DNA of 7,501 nt from Bacteroidales bacterium UBA4347 (GTDB lineage: Bacteria > Bacteroidota > Bacteroidia > Bacteroidales > P3). The stretch's first letter is position 1. Each line of letters starts with the position of its first letter. The position numbers and the translations under genes were made by a program. The notes under the pieces were generated by a model. That model saw nothing but the letters and a program-made list of their open reading frames with translations. It was not told the DNA's origin and did not search any database. Positions 1 to 6,606 of this stretch are shown one piece after another. Where the stretch lies: NCBI GenBank assembly GCA_002394185.1, contig DGTB01000105.1, positions 1 through 7,501 of the forward strand, in the 5' to 3' direction.

Positions 1-962
1 TCTGGAACAAGTTCCTGTTCGACCTTGGACTGGCCAAGAAGGAAGAGCCGTTCCAGAAGCTGATCAACCAGGGCATGATCCAGGGCCGCAGCAACTTTGT
101 CTATCGCAGCAAGGCGGACAATAACCTTTATATTTCCAAAGGTTTGATAAAGAACATGGACGACGTTACGCCGATACATGTGGACATCAACATTGTTGAC
201 AACGATGTGCTGGATGTGGAGCGTTTCCGCGAGTGGCGTCCGGAGTTCAAGGAGGCGCGGTTTGAGCTGGAGGATGGCAAGTATGTGTGCGGCTGGGAGG
301 TGGAGAAGATGAGCAAGAGCATGTACAATGTACAGAATCCGGACGACCTGGTGGCGCGCTACGGTGCGGACACGCTGAGGCTGTACGAGATGTTCCTCGG
401 CCCTGTGGAACAGGCCAAGCCGTGGGACACCAACGGCATCGAGGGTGTGCACAGGTTCCTGAAGAAGTTCTGGAAGTTGTATCAAGGAGGAGAGGAGAGC
501 GGAGAGCGGTCGATGAAGGTGCTGCACCAGACGATAAAGAAGATTACGGACGATATAGAGCGGTTCTCGTTCAACACGGCGGTGTCGACGTTCATGATAT
601 GTGTGAACACGCTGACGGATCAGAAGTGCGGCAGCCGCGAGGTGCTGAAGCCGTTGGCGGTGCTGATGGCTCCGTTTGCGCCGCATGTGGCGGAGGAGCT
701 GTGGCACCAGCTGGGCGAAGAGGGCACGGTGTGCGATGCGAAGTGGCCGGAGTACGACGAGAAGATGCTGGTGGAGGACACGGTGAAGTACCCGGTGCAG
801 TTCAACGGCAAGATGCGATTCATGCTGGAGCTGCCGGCCGCGGCGACGCAGCAGGAGGCCTTGGAGGCCGTGAAGGCTGCGCCGGAGAGCGCCAAATGGA
901 TGACCGGCGAGCCGAAGAAGGTTATATTTGTACCTAAGAAGATTATCAATATAGTATGCTAA
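1..962 (+). CDS. leuS: Leucyl-tRNA synthetase, C-terminal part (5' end outside window)
   Basis: Cytoplasmic class I aminoacyl-tRNA synthetase that attaches leucine to tRNA-Leu. The reading frame is open from base 3 to a TAA stop at 960-962, giving about 319 residues; the N-terminal half, with the HIGH motif and most of the catalytic and editing regions, lies upstream of the window. Visible landmarks are the KMSKS ATP-binding loop at 306-320, followed by the NPDDLVARYGADTLRLYEMF segment typical of LeuRS. Next comes the helical anticodon-binding domain at about 420-770, which includes LMAPFAPHVAEELW. The small C-terminal tRNA-binding domain runs from about 780 to the end. No frameshift or missing residue is seen. 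The final codons overlap the nusB start by 7 bp, which suggests translational coupling. Third codon positions are strongly G-rich (for example GTG for most valines), unlike the genes at the right end of the window. The family assignment is near certain. Confidence 0.97.
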   Translation, partial: WNKFLFDLGLAKKEEPFQKLINQGMIQGRSNFVYRSKADNNLYISKGLIKNMDDVTPIHVDINIVDNDVLDVERFREWRPEFKEARFELEDGKYVCGWEVEKMSKSMYNVQNPDDLVARYGADTLRLYEMFLGPVEQAKPWDTNGIEGVHRFLKKFWKLYQGGEESGERSMKVLHQTIKKITDDIERFSFNTAVSTFMICVNTLTDQKCGSREVLKPLAVLMAPFAPHVAEELWHQLGEEGTVCDAKWPEYDEKMLVEDTVKYPVQFNGKMRFMLELPAAATQQEALEAVKAAPESAKWMTGEPKKVIFVPKKIINIVC

Positions 963-1915
963 GTAGACATTTTTTGAGGAGCAAGGTGTTGCAGGCGGTG
1001 TATGCCGGGCGCTGCGACGAGAGGGATGCCATCACGGTGGCCAAGAGCTTCGAATACAATATAGCGAAGTTGAACGAGCTCGGAGTGCTGCAGGTGAGCC
1101 TGTTGCCGAGATTTGTGGAGGAGGGAATGAAGGTGCTTGAAGAGGGCAAGAAGAAGTTCCGCCCGACGGAGGAGGACCGCAATCCGAGCATGAGGCTCGG
1201 AGAGAACGAGTTCATCCGGAGGATGGAAGACAACTTTGAGCTGAAGAAGCACCGCGAGGCATGGAGCGGGTGCTGGGAGACGCACAGCGACCTGGTGAGA
1301 GAGGCTTTTGTGGACTTCAGGAAGATGGCAGAGTACAAGCGCTATGTTTCGTTGGACACAGTTGATTATGAGAAAGACAAAGAGTTTGCCATCCTGCTTT
1401 TCCGATACCTGATGAACCGCGAAGCCCTCATTGCCGTGGTGAGCGAGAGGAGTTTGCTGTGGGAAGACGACTTCGACCAGGTGGCGCAGTACAACTTTAT
1501 GATGTTGAAGACGTTGACGGAGGAGAATTTCGACGAGGCGATGACGTGGCCGCTGATGTACGACAAGCGAGTGGAGAAGGACGAGGCGGACATGGATTTT
1601 GCCCGCCAGTTGCTGAGAGACACAATGGCCTGCCGCGAGGAGTCGGAGGAGTTGATAAAGAGTCACCTGCAGGGATGGGAGTTCGACCGGGTGTCGAAGA
1701 TGGATATTCTGCTGATCAATATGGCGGTGGCCGAGTTTACGGGTTGCCCGTCGATACCGGAGAAGGTGACGGTTGATGAATACATCGAGCTGTCGAAGGA
1801 GTTCAGTTCGGAGCGCAGCAAGCTTTTCATCAACGGTATACTGGACAAATTGGTTATAGAGCTCCGCTCCAAGGGCCGCATCAAGAAGAGCGGCCGAGGA
1901 CTGATGGAGAATTAA
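956..1915 (+). CDS. nusB: Transcription antitermination factor NusB, long Bacteroidetes form
   Basis: NusB binds boxA RNA with NusE (S10) and supports antitermination of ribosomal RNA operons in the cytoplasm. The product is 319 residues, about twice the roughly 140 residues of proteobacterial NusB. The recognisable NusB signature is at the C-terminus, about residues 241-303: WEFDRVSKMDILLINMAVAE, then a PEKVTVDEYIELSKEF segment and FINGILDKL. The N-terminal 180 or so residues are mostly charged and predicted helical. They begin LSRHFLRSKVLQAVYAG, which resembles the start of NusB proteins from this phylum. The ATG at 956 overlaps the leuS stop by 7 bp; no Shine-Dalgarno-like site precedes it, so re-initiation after leuS is likely. 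The stop is TAA at 1913-1915, 12 bp before the next gene. The function of the long N-terminal part is not evident from sequence. The NusB call is strong; the role of the extension is open. Confidence 0.93.
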   Translation: MLSRHFLRSKVLQAVYAGRCDERDAITVAKSFEYNIAKLNELGVLQVSLLPRFVEEGMKVLEEGKKKFRPTEEDRNPSMRLGENEFIRRMEDNFELKKHREAWSGCWETHSDLVREAFVDFRKMAEYKRYVSLDTVDYEKDKEFAILLFRYLMNREALIAVVSERSLLWEDDFDQVAQYNFMMLKTLTEENFDEAMTWPLMYDKRVEKDEADMDFARQLLRDTMACREESEELIKSHLQGWEFDRVSKMDILLINMAVAEFTGCPSIPEKVTVDEYIELSKEFSSERSKLFINGILDKLVIELRSKGRIKKSGRGLMEN

Positions 1916-1927
1916 TAGTTGTGAGTT

Positions 1928-2380
1928 ATGAAAAAGATAGTTTATAGTGTTTTTTTGATGAGCGCGCTGGCGTTGGCCAGTTGCGGAGGGAACGCCAAGC
2001 ATGAAGAGGTGGGCGTGGACCTCATCAACAACCCGAAGAGTGCCGAAGGATATGACAAGGATGCAAAGATGCCTGTGATAACCTTTGACCAGGACCTTCA
2101 TGATTTTGGACGCCTTTCGGCAGGAGAGAATATCAGCTACAGCTTCCACTTCCGCAACACGGGTGCTGCCGACCTGATCATCAGCGGCTGCAGTGCTACC
2201 TGTGGGTGCACGGTGGCGAGTTTCCCGAAAGAACGTATAGCTCCCGGTGGAGAAGGCTATATCACGGTCTCCTTCAACAGCTCGGGCAAGAGCGGCCATC
2301 AGTATCAGGAGGTCACGGTTATCAGCAATGCCCAGCCTGCACGTAGCAAACTGAAGATCACGGCGCAGGTGGGGTATTGA
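1928..2380 (+). CDS. DUF1573 lipoprotein
   Basis: A 150-residue predicted lipoprotein of the DUF1573 family, whose biochemical function is unknown. The first 18 residues form a lipoprotein signal peptide (MKK, then a hydrophobic stretch) ending in the lipobox L-A-S-C, with Cys19 as the lipidated residue. The mature protein begins CGGNAKHEE. A single DUF1573 domain covers about residues 50-150. It starts with ITFDQDLHDFGRL and continues with SFHFRNTG, a beta-sandwich (immunoglobulin/ASH-like) type of sequence. It then carries the family's cysteine cluster C88-x3-C92-G-C94-T and ends with a strand-rich ITAQV. The Lys and two Glu soon after the lipidated Cys loosely resemble the export signal of surface lipoproteins in this phylum, but this is weak. 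The gene sits 12 bp after nusB and 38 bp before yajC in an apparent operon. The family and lipoprotein calls are strong; cellular role and final membrane location are unknown. Confidence 0.92.
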   Translation: MKKIVYSVFLMSALALASCGGNAKHEEVGVDLINNPKSAEGYDKDAKMPVITFDQDLHDFGRLSAGENISYSFHFRNTGAADLIISGCSATCGCTVASFPKERIAPGGEGYITVSFNSSGKSGHQYQEVTVISNAQPARSKLKITAQVGY

Positions 2381-2418
2381 AACTGATGAGTTAAGAATAA
2401 CAAAAAAAGTAAAACAAT
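2381..2418 (+). promoter_or_regulatory. A-rich translation leader of yajC
   Basis: This 38-bp gap is the longest spacer between genes in the window. Its second half (about 2397-2418) is almost entirely A with a seven-A run, and it lacks a GGAG-type ribosome binding site. A-rich leaders in place of Shine-Dalgarno sites are usual in Bacteroidetes. I see no clear TTTG / TAnnTTTG promoter pair here, so I read it as a translation initiation region rather than a promoter. Confidence 0.35.
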
Positions 2419-2739
2419 ATGAATTTGACACAGTTTATTCTCATGGAGGCCCAGCCCCAGGGTGGTGGTATGGGCGGTTCGATGATTTTTATCATCATTA
2501 TTCTTGTTGTGATGTGGGTGCTCATGCTCCGTCCGCAACGTAAGAAAGAGAAAGAGGAGCGCAAGTTCCGCGAGGGTCTTCAGAAAGGAGACCGCGTGCT
2601 GTTCTCTGGCGGCATCTATGGCAAAGTGCACAATGTCGAAGCCACGACGGTGGACGTCGAGGTTGCCAACGGTGTAGTGATGACCGTTGAGAAGAGCATG
2701 GTGCAGCCTGCTCCCGCCGGCGGAGAGGAAAAGAAATAA
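2419..2739 (+). CDS. yajC: Preprotein translocase accessory subunit YajC
   Basis: YajC is a small inner-membrane protein that associates with SecDF and the SecYEG translocon and aids protein export. The product is 106 residues, close to the family's usual length. A Gly/Met-rich N-terminus (residues 12-21) precedes one transmembrane helix at about 22-37. The conserved RPQRKKEKE basic stretch follows at 38-46, then the cytoplasmic YajC domain with LQKGDRVLFSGGIYGKV at 54-70 and VANGVVMTVEKSMV at 82-95. A short acidic/basic tail ends the protein. The start ATG at 2419 follows an A-rich leader. The stop is 10 bp upstream of the ybbR-like start. secD and secF are not in the window, as expected for this phylum, where yajC often lies beside nusB and coaE. 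The assignment is firm. Confidence 0.96.
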   Translation: MNLTQFILMEAQPQGGGMGGSMIFIIIILVVMWVLMLRPQRKKEKEERKFREGLQKGDRVLFSGGIYGKVHNVEATTVDVEVANGVVMTVEKSMVQPAPAGGEEKK

Positions 2740-2749
2740 AAAACAGGAC

Positions 2750-3721
2750 ATGCGTGGACGGCAGATTAGAACTTTTCTTGTTGTACTGGGGATTACCGCT
2801 CTGGTATGGCTTGCCGTCGCCATGTCTGAAAGCCACGAGTACACTCTGGCGGTGAGCGTGACGCCTACAGGCTTCGACGCCAAACGGTATGCCGTGAGTC
2901 GTGTCGATACGTCGCTCACCGTCCAGTTTCGCGCTACAGGATTCAATGCGCTCTTCCTCAGTCTTCGCGAGGAGCCTCCGGTTCTCCAAATCGACGTGAA
3001 CGGCGAGGCTGTGCGTCGCTATACCCGCCGTCGAGGAAATGAGGAAGATTTGTATAGGACGGTGGCTGTGGTCGATATAGCGCCACAATTGTCGGAACAA
3101 TTGTCTTCTTTTGGAGTGAGCTATGTCGGTAGCACCAAGGACTCGTTGCTGCTGGTACTCAACGAGAGAGCCAGCCGCACTTTTGTTCCAGACCTTGGGG
3201 CATTGAAAATCAACTTCTCCGATGGATATGGTCTCTATGGAGAGCCCCTGGTGACCCCGGCAGAGGTGACCCTGTATGGCCCACGCGATGTACTTGAGAC
3301 GATTGAGCATATTGGAGTCAAACCGGTCGAACTGAGTGATGTCCGTCAGAGTGGTGTCTACCAGGTGCCCCTCGACGACTCATGGTCTACGTTGGGCGAT
3401 GTCTATTCTACGGCTGACCATCTTACCATTACCATTCCGGTCAAACGATTCATCGAACGTCGTTTCACGGTGCCTGTGACGGTGGCGGATGTAGACTCTT
3501 CCCATGCGTTGCGACTCTACCCCGACCATGTGGAACTCAACGTATGGGTGTCGCAGGACGACCTGCCGACGGTCTCGGCCGAGAGCTTCTCGGTCACAGC
3601 CAACTATGCCGACATCCTTGCCGGCCAGCAGCACCTCAAGTTGAGGGTCAGCAGGTTCCCGTACAATGTCCGTATCCGCAGTGTCAGTCCGTCGCAGATA
3701 GATTATGTCATCATAAAATAG
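2750..3721 (+). CDS. YbbR-like domain protein, membrane-anchored
   Basis: A 323-residue protein with one N-terminal transmembrane helix (about residues 8-25, IRTFLVVLGITALVWLAVAM) and a long strand-rich extracytoplasmic part. YbbR-like repeats are suggested at about 30-140, 145-232 and 235-322. The clearest is the second, with VTPAEVTLYGPRDVLETIEH (168-187), the typical PxxVxxxGP signature. In Firmicutes the YbbR protein CdaR regulates the diadenylate cyclase CdaA; no cyclase gene is present here, so that role cannot be carried over. I chose the ATG at 2750 because it lies 10 bp after the yajC stop and places the membrane helix near the N-terminus, as is usual. An upstream ATG at 2687 would add 21 residues of yajC-overlapping sequence with no family likeness. 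An AGGA at 2745-2748 is too close to the ATG to be a good ribosome site. A 12-bp tandem duplication near 3085-3105 encodes QLSE-QLSS. Confidence 0.86.
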   Translation: MRGRQIRTFLVVLGITALVWLAVAMSESHEYTLAVSVTPTGFDAKRYAVSRVDTSLTVQFRATGFNALFLSLREEPPVLQIDVNGEAVRRYTRRRGNEEDLYRTVAVVDIAPQLSEQLSSFGVSYVGSTKDSLLLVLNERASRTFVPDLGALKINFSDGYGLYGEPLVTPAEVTLYGPRDVLETIEHIGVKPVELSDVRQSGVYQVPLDDSWSTLGDVYSTADHLTITIPVKRFIERRFTVPVTVADVDSSHALRLYPDHVELNVWVSQDDLPTVSAESFSVTANYADILAGQQHLKLRVSRFPYNVRIRSVSPSQIDYVIIK

Positions 3722-3727
3722 CCGCGA

Positions 3728-4309
3728 GTGAGAAAAGTAGGCATTACCGGAGGCATGGGGTGCGGCAAGAGCACCGTGGTGGCCGAGTTCGCAAAACTCG
3801 GCATTCCCGCCTTTGTGGCCGATAGTGCCGGAGCAGAACTCTATGATGACCCTGCCTTTCTTGACGATGTGCGCACCCTGTTGGGGAGCAGTGTCTTCCG
3901 GCCCGATGGCAGTGCCGACAAGCGACGCATCGCCTCGCTTGTTTTTGCGTCGCCTCATCTGCTTGCGGGACTCAATGCTATGGTTCATCCCAGGGTACTG
4001 AAGATGTTCGAACACTTCTGTGCCCTGCATGCTGACGCGCCCTATGTGCTGTTCGAGAGCGCCATTCTCTACGACTATGGTTTTGACCACTTGATGGACA
4101 GCGTCATCTGTGTATATTTGCAGATAGAGGACCGCCTTGAACGCCTTGCAGAGCGCGACGGCTCCAGTCGCGAGGAACTCCTTGCCCGCATTGCCAACCA
4201 GCTTCCTGCCGAGGAGATGATGCGCCGTGCGGACTATGTGATACTGAATTATGAAGGCAACCCTCGCCAGCGGCAGGTGGCCTACATCGATAATATTTTA
4301 AGACAATGA
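3728..4309 (+). CDS. coaE: Dephospho-CoA kinase CoaE (GTG start)
   Basis: CoaE phosphorylates the 3'-OH of the ribose of dephospho-CoA using ATP, the last step of coenzyme A synthesis, in the cytoplasm. The product is 193 residues, normal for the family. Seen directly: Walker A P-loop GGMGCGKS at residues 8-15; the conserved Asp32 in FVADSAGAEL; HPRV at 87-90; YVLFESAILYDYGFD (106-120), typical of the CoA-binding region; and a lid and C-terminal segment with RLERLAERDG, RIANQ (154-158) and DYVILNYEGN (169-178). The start must be GTG at 3728. Reading upstream in this frame there are only two other codons (CGA, CCG) before the TAG that ends ybbR, and the first internal Met lies inside the P-loop. 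The spacing of 6 bp from ybbR and the 4-bp ATGA overlap with the next gene suggest translational coupling on both sides. No Shine-Dalgarno site is seen. Confidence 0.96.
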   Translation: MRKVGITGGMGCGKSTVVAEFAKLGIPAFVADSAGAELYDDPAFLDDVRTLLGSSVFRPDGSADKRRIASLVFASPHLLAGLNAMVHPRVLKMFEHFCALHADAPYVLFESAILYDYGFDHLMDSVICVYLQIEDRLERLAERDGSSREELLARIANQLPAEEMMRRADYVILNYEGNPRQRQVAYIDNILRQ

Positions 4310-6594
4310 ACAAGTACAAGCTCATAGCCACGATAGCCCTGCTGGCCGTAGTCTCCTCCGCCACCGCCCAGCAGATACGTCCTTTCAAGCGTGCCCCCCA
4401 GTTCAGCAACAAGAATTACCGTTTCTATGACCCTGAGGTCAACTGGGTCGACTCTGTCTTCCAGACGCTCAGCCTGCGCCAGCGCATTGCCCAATTAATG
4501 GTTGTGCGTGTGCCGTTGAACCTCGACAACAAGCAGGCTGCCGAGTTCTCGCGCACCATGAATGGGTTTGGTGTGGGAGGCGTGTGCTTCTTTGTCGGCA
4601 CCGCGGTGCGCCAGGCCGAGCTGACACGCGATTTCCAGGCATCCGCCCGTGTGCCGCTGCTTGTCTGTCTCGACGCCGAGTGGGGACTCGGCATGCGCCT
4701 CACCGACATGTATTCTTTCCCCCGCAACGCCCGTTTCGGCCTTCTGCCCGAGGCGTCCGACAGCATTGTCTATCGCATGGGGGAGGAGATTGGCCGCCAG
4801 TGCCGCATGATGGGAGTGCACATCAACTTCGCTCCTGTGGTAGACATCAATTCCAATCCCAATAACCCTGTCATCGGCGTCCGCTCTTTCGGTACCGACC
4901 GCGAACGTGTGGCCCAGCTTGGCATCATGTACGCCCGGGGAATGCAGAGTCAGGGGGTTATGGCCGTTGCCAAACATTTTCCCGGACACGGCGACACCGA
5001 CGTGGACAGCCACTTCGACCTTCCGGTCATCAAACACAACAAACGCCACCTCGACTCGGTCGAGCTCTATCCGTTCAAGCGCCTGATCGACGCCGACGTG
5101 CAGGGCATGATGATAGCTCATCTGCAGGTGAATGCCTTCGACTCCCTTCGTCCCTCCTCTCTCAGCAGGCCCATTGTCAGCGGATTGCTCAAGGAACAAT
5201 TAGGTTTCGACGGACTTGTCATCACGGATGGACTTGACATGAAAGGCATTACCAATACCTATGGCCATGGGCAAGGCGAACTGCTGGCGCTCCGGGCCGG
5301 CAACGACATCCTGCTTCTGCCGCCCAATGTGCAGGAGGCGCTGGACCTTATCGAAAAGACCGCTGCCACCGACGATTCGCTGCGCTACATCATCGACCAG
5401 CACTGCCGCCGTGTGCTTCACGCCAAGTATAAACTGATAGTCAAGGACCCCATTGGCGAGATTGCCGTCCCCGGCACCGAGCGCTTCAATGCCTCCAAGT
5501 CCATTGTGGGCGACCTCAACCTGACCCTCGACAGATCCATCGATTCCATTGTGGCCCGTGCCATCGACGCCCACGCCACTCCCGGATGTCAGGTGGTGGT
5601 GTTGCACAATGGTCGCACGGTCGTCAACCGGGCTTACGGCCACCTCACATACGACCTGTCCTCCGACACCGTTACGCCGCAGACGGTCTACGACCTGGCC
5701 TCCGTCACCAAGGTCGCCGCCACCACGTTGGCCATTATGAAACTCTACGACATGGGGCGTCTCAAGGTCGACGACAAACTGAGCAAATATCTGCCCTACC
5801 TGAAGGGTACCGACAAGGCCAATATCACCATCAAGCAGGCTATGAGCCATTGTGCGCGGTTGAAACCTTTCGACGCATACTGGCAGCAGGCCACAGGCTA
5901 CGACACCATCCTCTCCATGGTGGCCAATAGCCCTTTGAACGAGAAACCGGATATGGTCTACAGCGACCTTGGATTCATGCTTCTTTCCGATGTGGTGCGC
6001 CGCATCAGCGGCGAGCCCCTCGACCGGTTTGTCGCCGAGCGCTTCTATCGTCCGATGGGTCTTGGCAGCACCACCTTCAATCCTACACGTAGCGGCATCG
6101 ACGTCGCCCGCATTGCTCCCACAGAGGACGATACCCTGCGCGGCGCCATCTGCGGCACTGTCCACGACCCCAACGCCTATGCCATGGGCGGCGTCAGCGG
6201 TCATGCCGGCCTCTTCTCCACAGCCGAGGAAGTGGCCCAGATCATGCAGATGCTCCTCGATGGAGGTGTCTATCGCGGCGTGCGCTACCTGCAACAGTCC
6301 ACGGTCGACCTCTTCAATCAGCGCCACTTTGCCTCAGCGGGCAACCGTCGCGCCCTGGGCTTCGACAAGCAACTCTTCAACCCCTCGCCCAATGCGCAGA
6401 CTTCCCAGTTCGCCTCCCAGAACTCTTTTGGACACACCGGATTCACCGGCACTATGGTTTGGGCCGACCCCGACTACAACCTCGTCTTCGTCTTCCTGTC
6501 CAACCGTGTGCACCCCTCGGCAGCCGTCAACCTCCTTGCCAAGATGAACACGCGCACCGATATTCAGACCGCTGTCTATAACATGCTTAAATAG
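4306..6594 (+). CDS. Secreted NagZ-like GH3 beta-N-acetylglucosaminidase fused to serine beta-lactamase-family domain
   Basis: A 762-residue two-domain enzyme. Residues 1-21 are a type I signal peptide (cleavage likely after A-T-A21), so it acts in the periplasm or outside. The GH3 domain spans about 45-385. It carries DAEWGLGMRL, the NagZ motif KHFPGHG at 223-229 followed by the Asp234-Ser-His236 catalytic dyad, and ITDGLDM, whose Asp308 is the expected nucleophile. NagZ enzymes remove GlcNAc from peptidoglycan fragments. The second domain (about 405-760) belongs to the serine beta-lactamase/penicillin-binding-like family, with Ser466-V-T-Lys469, Tyr552-S-Asp554 and His710-T-Gly712, so all three active-site motifs are present. 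Only about 20-30 residues join the domains, leaving no room for the GH3 C-terminal domain that I recall in longer Bacteroidetes homologues. Resistance to beta-lactams is not implied; an esterase, peptidase or amidase acting on muropeptides is more likely. The ATG overlaps the coaE stop (ATGA). Confidence 0.95.
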   Translation: MNKYKLIATIALLAVVSSATAQQIRPFKRAPQFSNKNYRFYDPEVNWVDSVFQTLSLRQRIAQLMVVRVPLNLDNKQAAEFSRTMNGFGVGGVCFFVGTAVRQAELTRDFQASARVPLLVCLDAEWGLGMRLTDMYSFPRNARFGLLPEASDSIVYRMGEEIGRQCRMMGVHINFAPVVDINSNPNNPVIGVRSFGTDRERVAQLGIMYARGMQSQGVMAVAKHFPGHGDTDVDSHFDLPVIKHNKRHLDSVELYPFKRLIDADVQGMMIAHLQVNAFDSLRPSSLSRPIVSGLLKEQLGFDGLVITDGLDMKGITNTYGHGQGELLALRAGNDILLLPPNVQEALDLIEKTAATDDSLRYIIDQHCRRVLHAKYKLIVKDPIGEIAVPGTERFNASKSIVGDLNLTLDRSIDSIVARAIDAHATPGCQVVVLHNGRTVVNRAYGHLTYDLSSDTVTPQTVYDLASVTKVAATTLAIMKLYDMGRLKVDDKLSKYLPYLKGTDKANITIKQAMSHCARLKPFDAYWQQATGYDTILSMVANSPLNEKPDMVYSDLGFMLLSDVVRRISGEPLDRFVAERFYRPMGLGSTTFNPTRSGIDVARIAPTEDDTLRGAICGTVHDPNAYAMGGVSGHAGLFSTAEEVAQIMQMLLDGGVYRGVRYLQQSTVDLFNQRHFASAGNRRALGFDKQLFNPSPNAQTSQFASQNSFGHTGFTGTMVWADPDYNLVFVFLSNRVHPSAAVNLLAKMNTRTDIQTAVYNMLK

Positions 6595-6606
6595 AATAAA
6601 AAAACT

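Noticed and set aside
923..930. TATATTTG matching the Bacteroidetes -7 element TAnnTTTG, 25 bp upstream of the nusB start
   Set aside because: No TTTG-like -33 element is found at the right distance, and the bases encode conserved LeuS C-terminal residues, so a promoter is not supported.
1950..1956. Seven-T run in the signal peptide of the DUF1573 lipoprotein as a possible phase-variation tract
   Set aside because: The frame is intact, the run is short, and Phe/Leu codons in a signal peptide explain it.
959..2431. Long minus-strand open frame of 490 codons opposite nusB and the DUF1573 gene
   Set aside because: It lies entirely opposite two well-recognised genes, is rich in Leu, His and Arg as expected for an antisense shadow of GC-rich DNA, and shows no recognisable domain.
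2687..2749. Upstream ATG for the ybbR-like gene, overlapping yajC by 53 bp
   Set aside because: It would add a 21-residue arginine-rich leader before the membrane anchor with no family likeness; the ATG at 2750 fits the spacing and the usual N-terminus.
5200..6327. Minus-strand open frame of 375 codons opposite the GH3/beta-lactamase gene
   Set aside because: Its Gly/Val/His/Asp-rich composition without any motif is the antisense image of a C-rich coding strand; the + strand gene has all its catalytic motifs.
4306..6594. Reading the fusion as an antibiotic-resistance beta-lactamase
   Set aside because: The beta-lactamase-family domain is fused to a NagZ-type GH3 domain in a housekeeping operon and has YSD and HTG motifs; family membership alone does not show drug hydrolysis.
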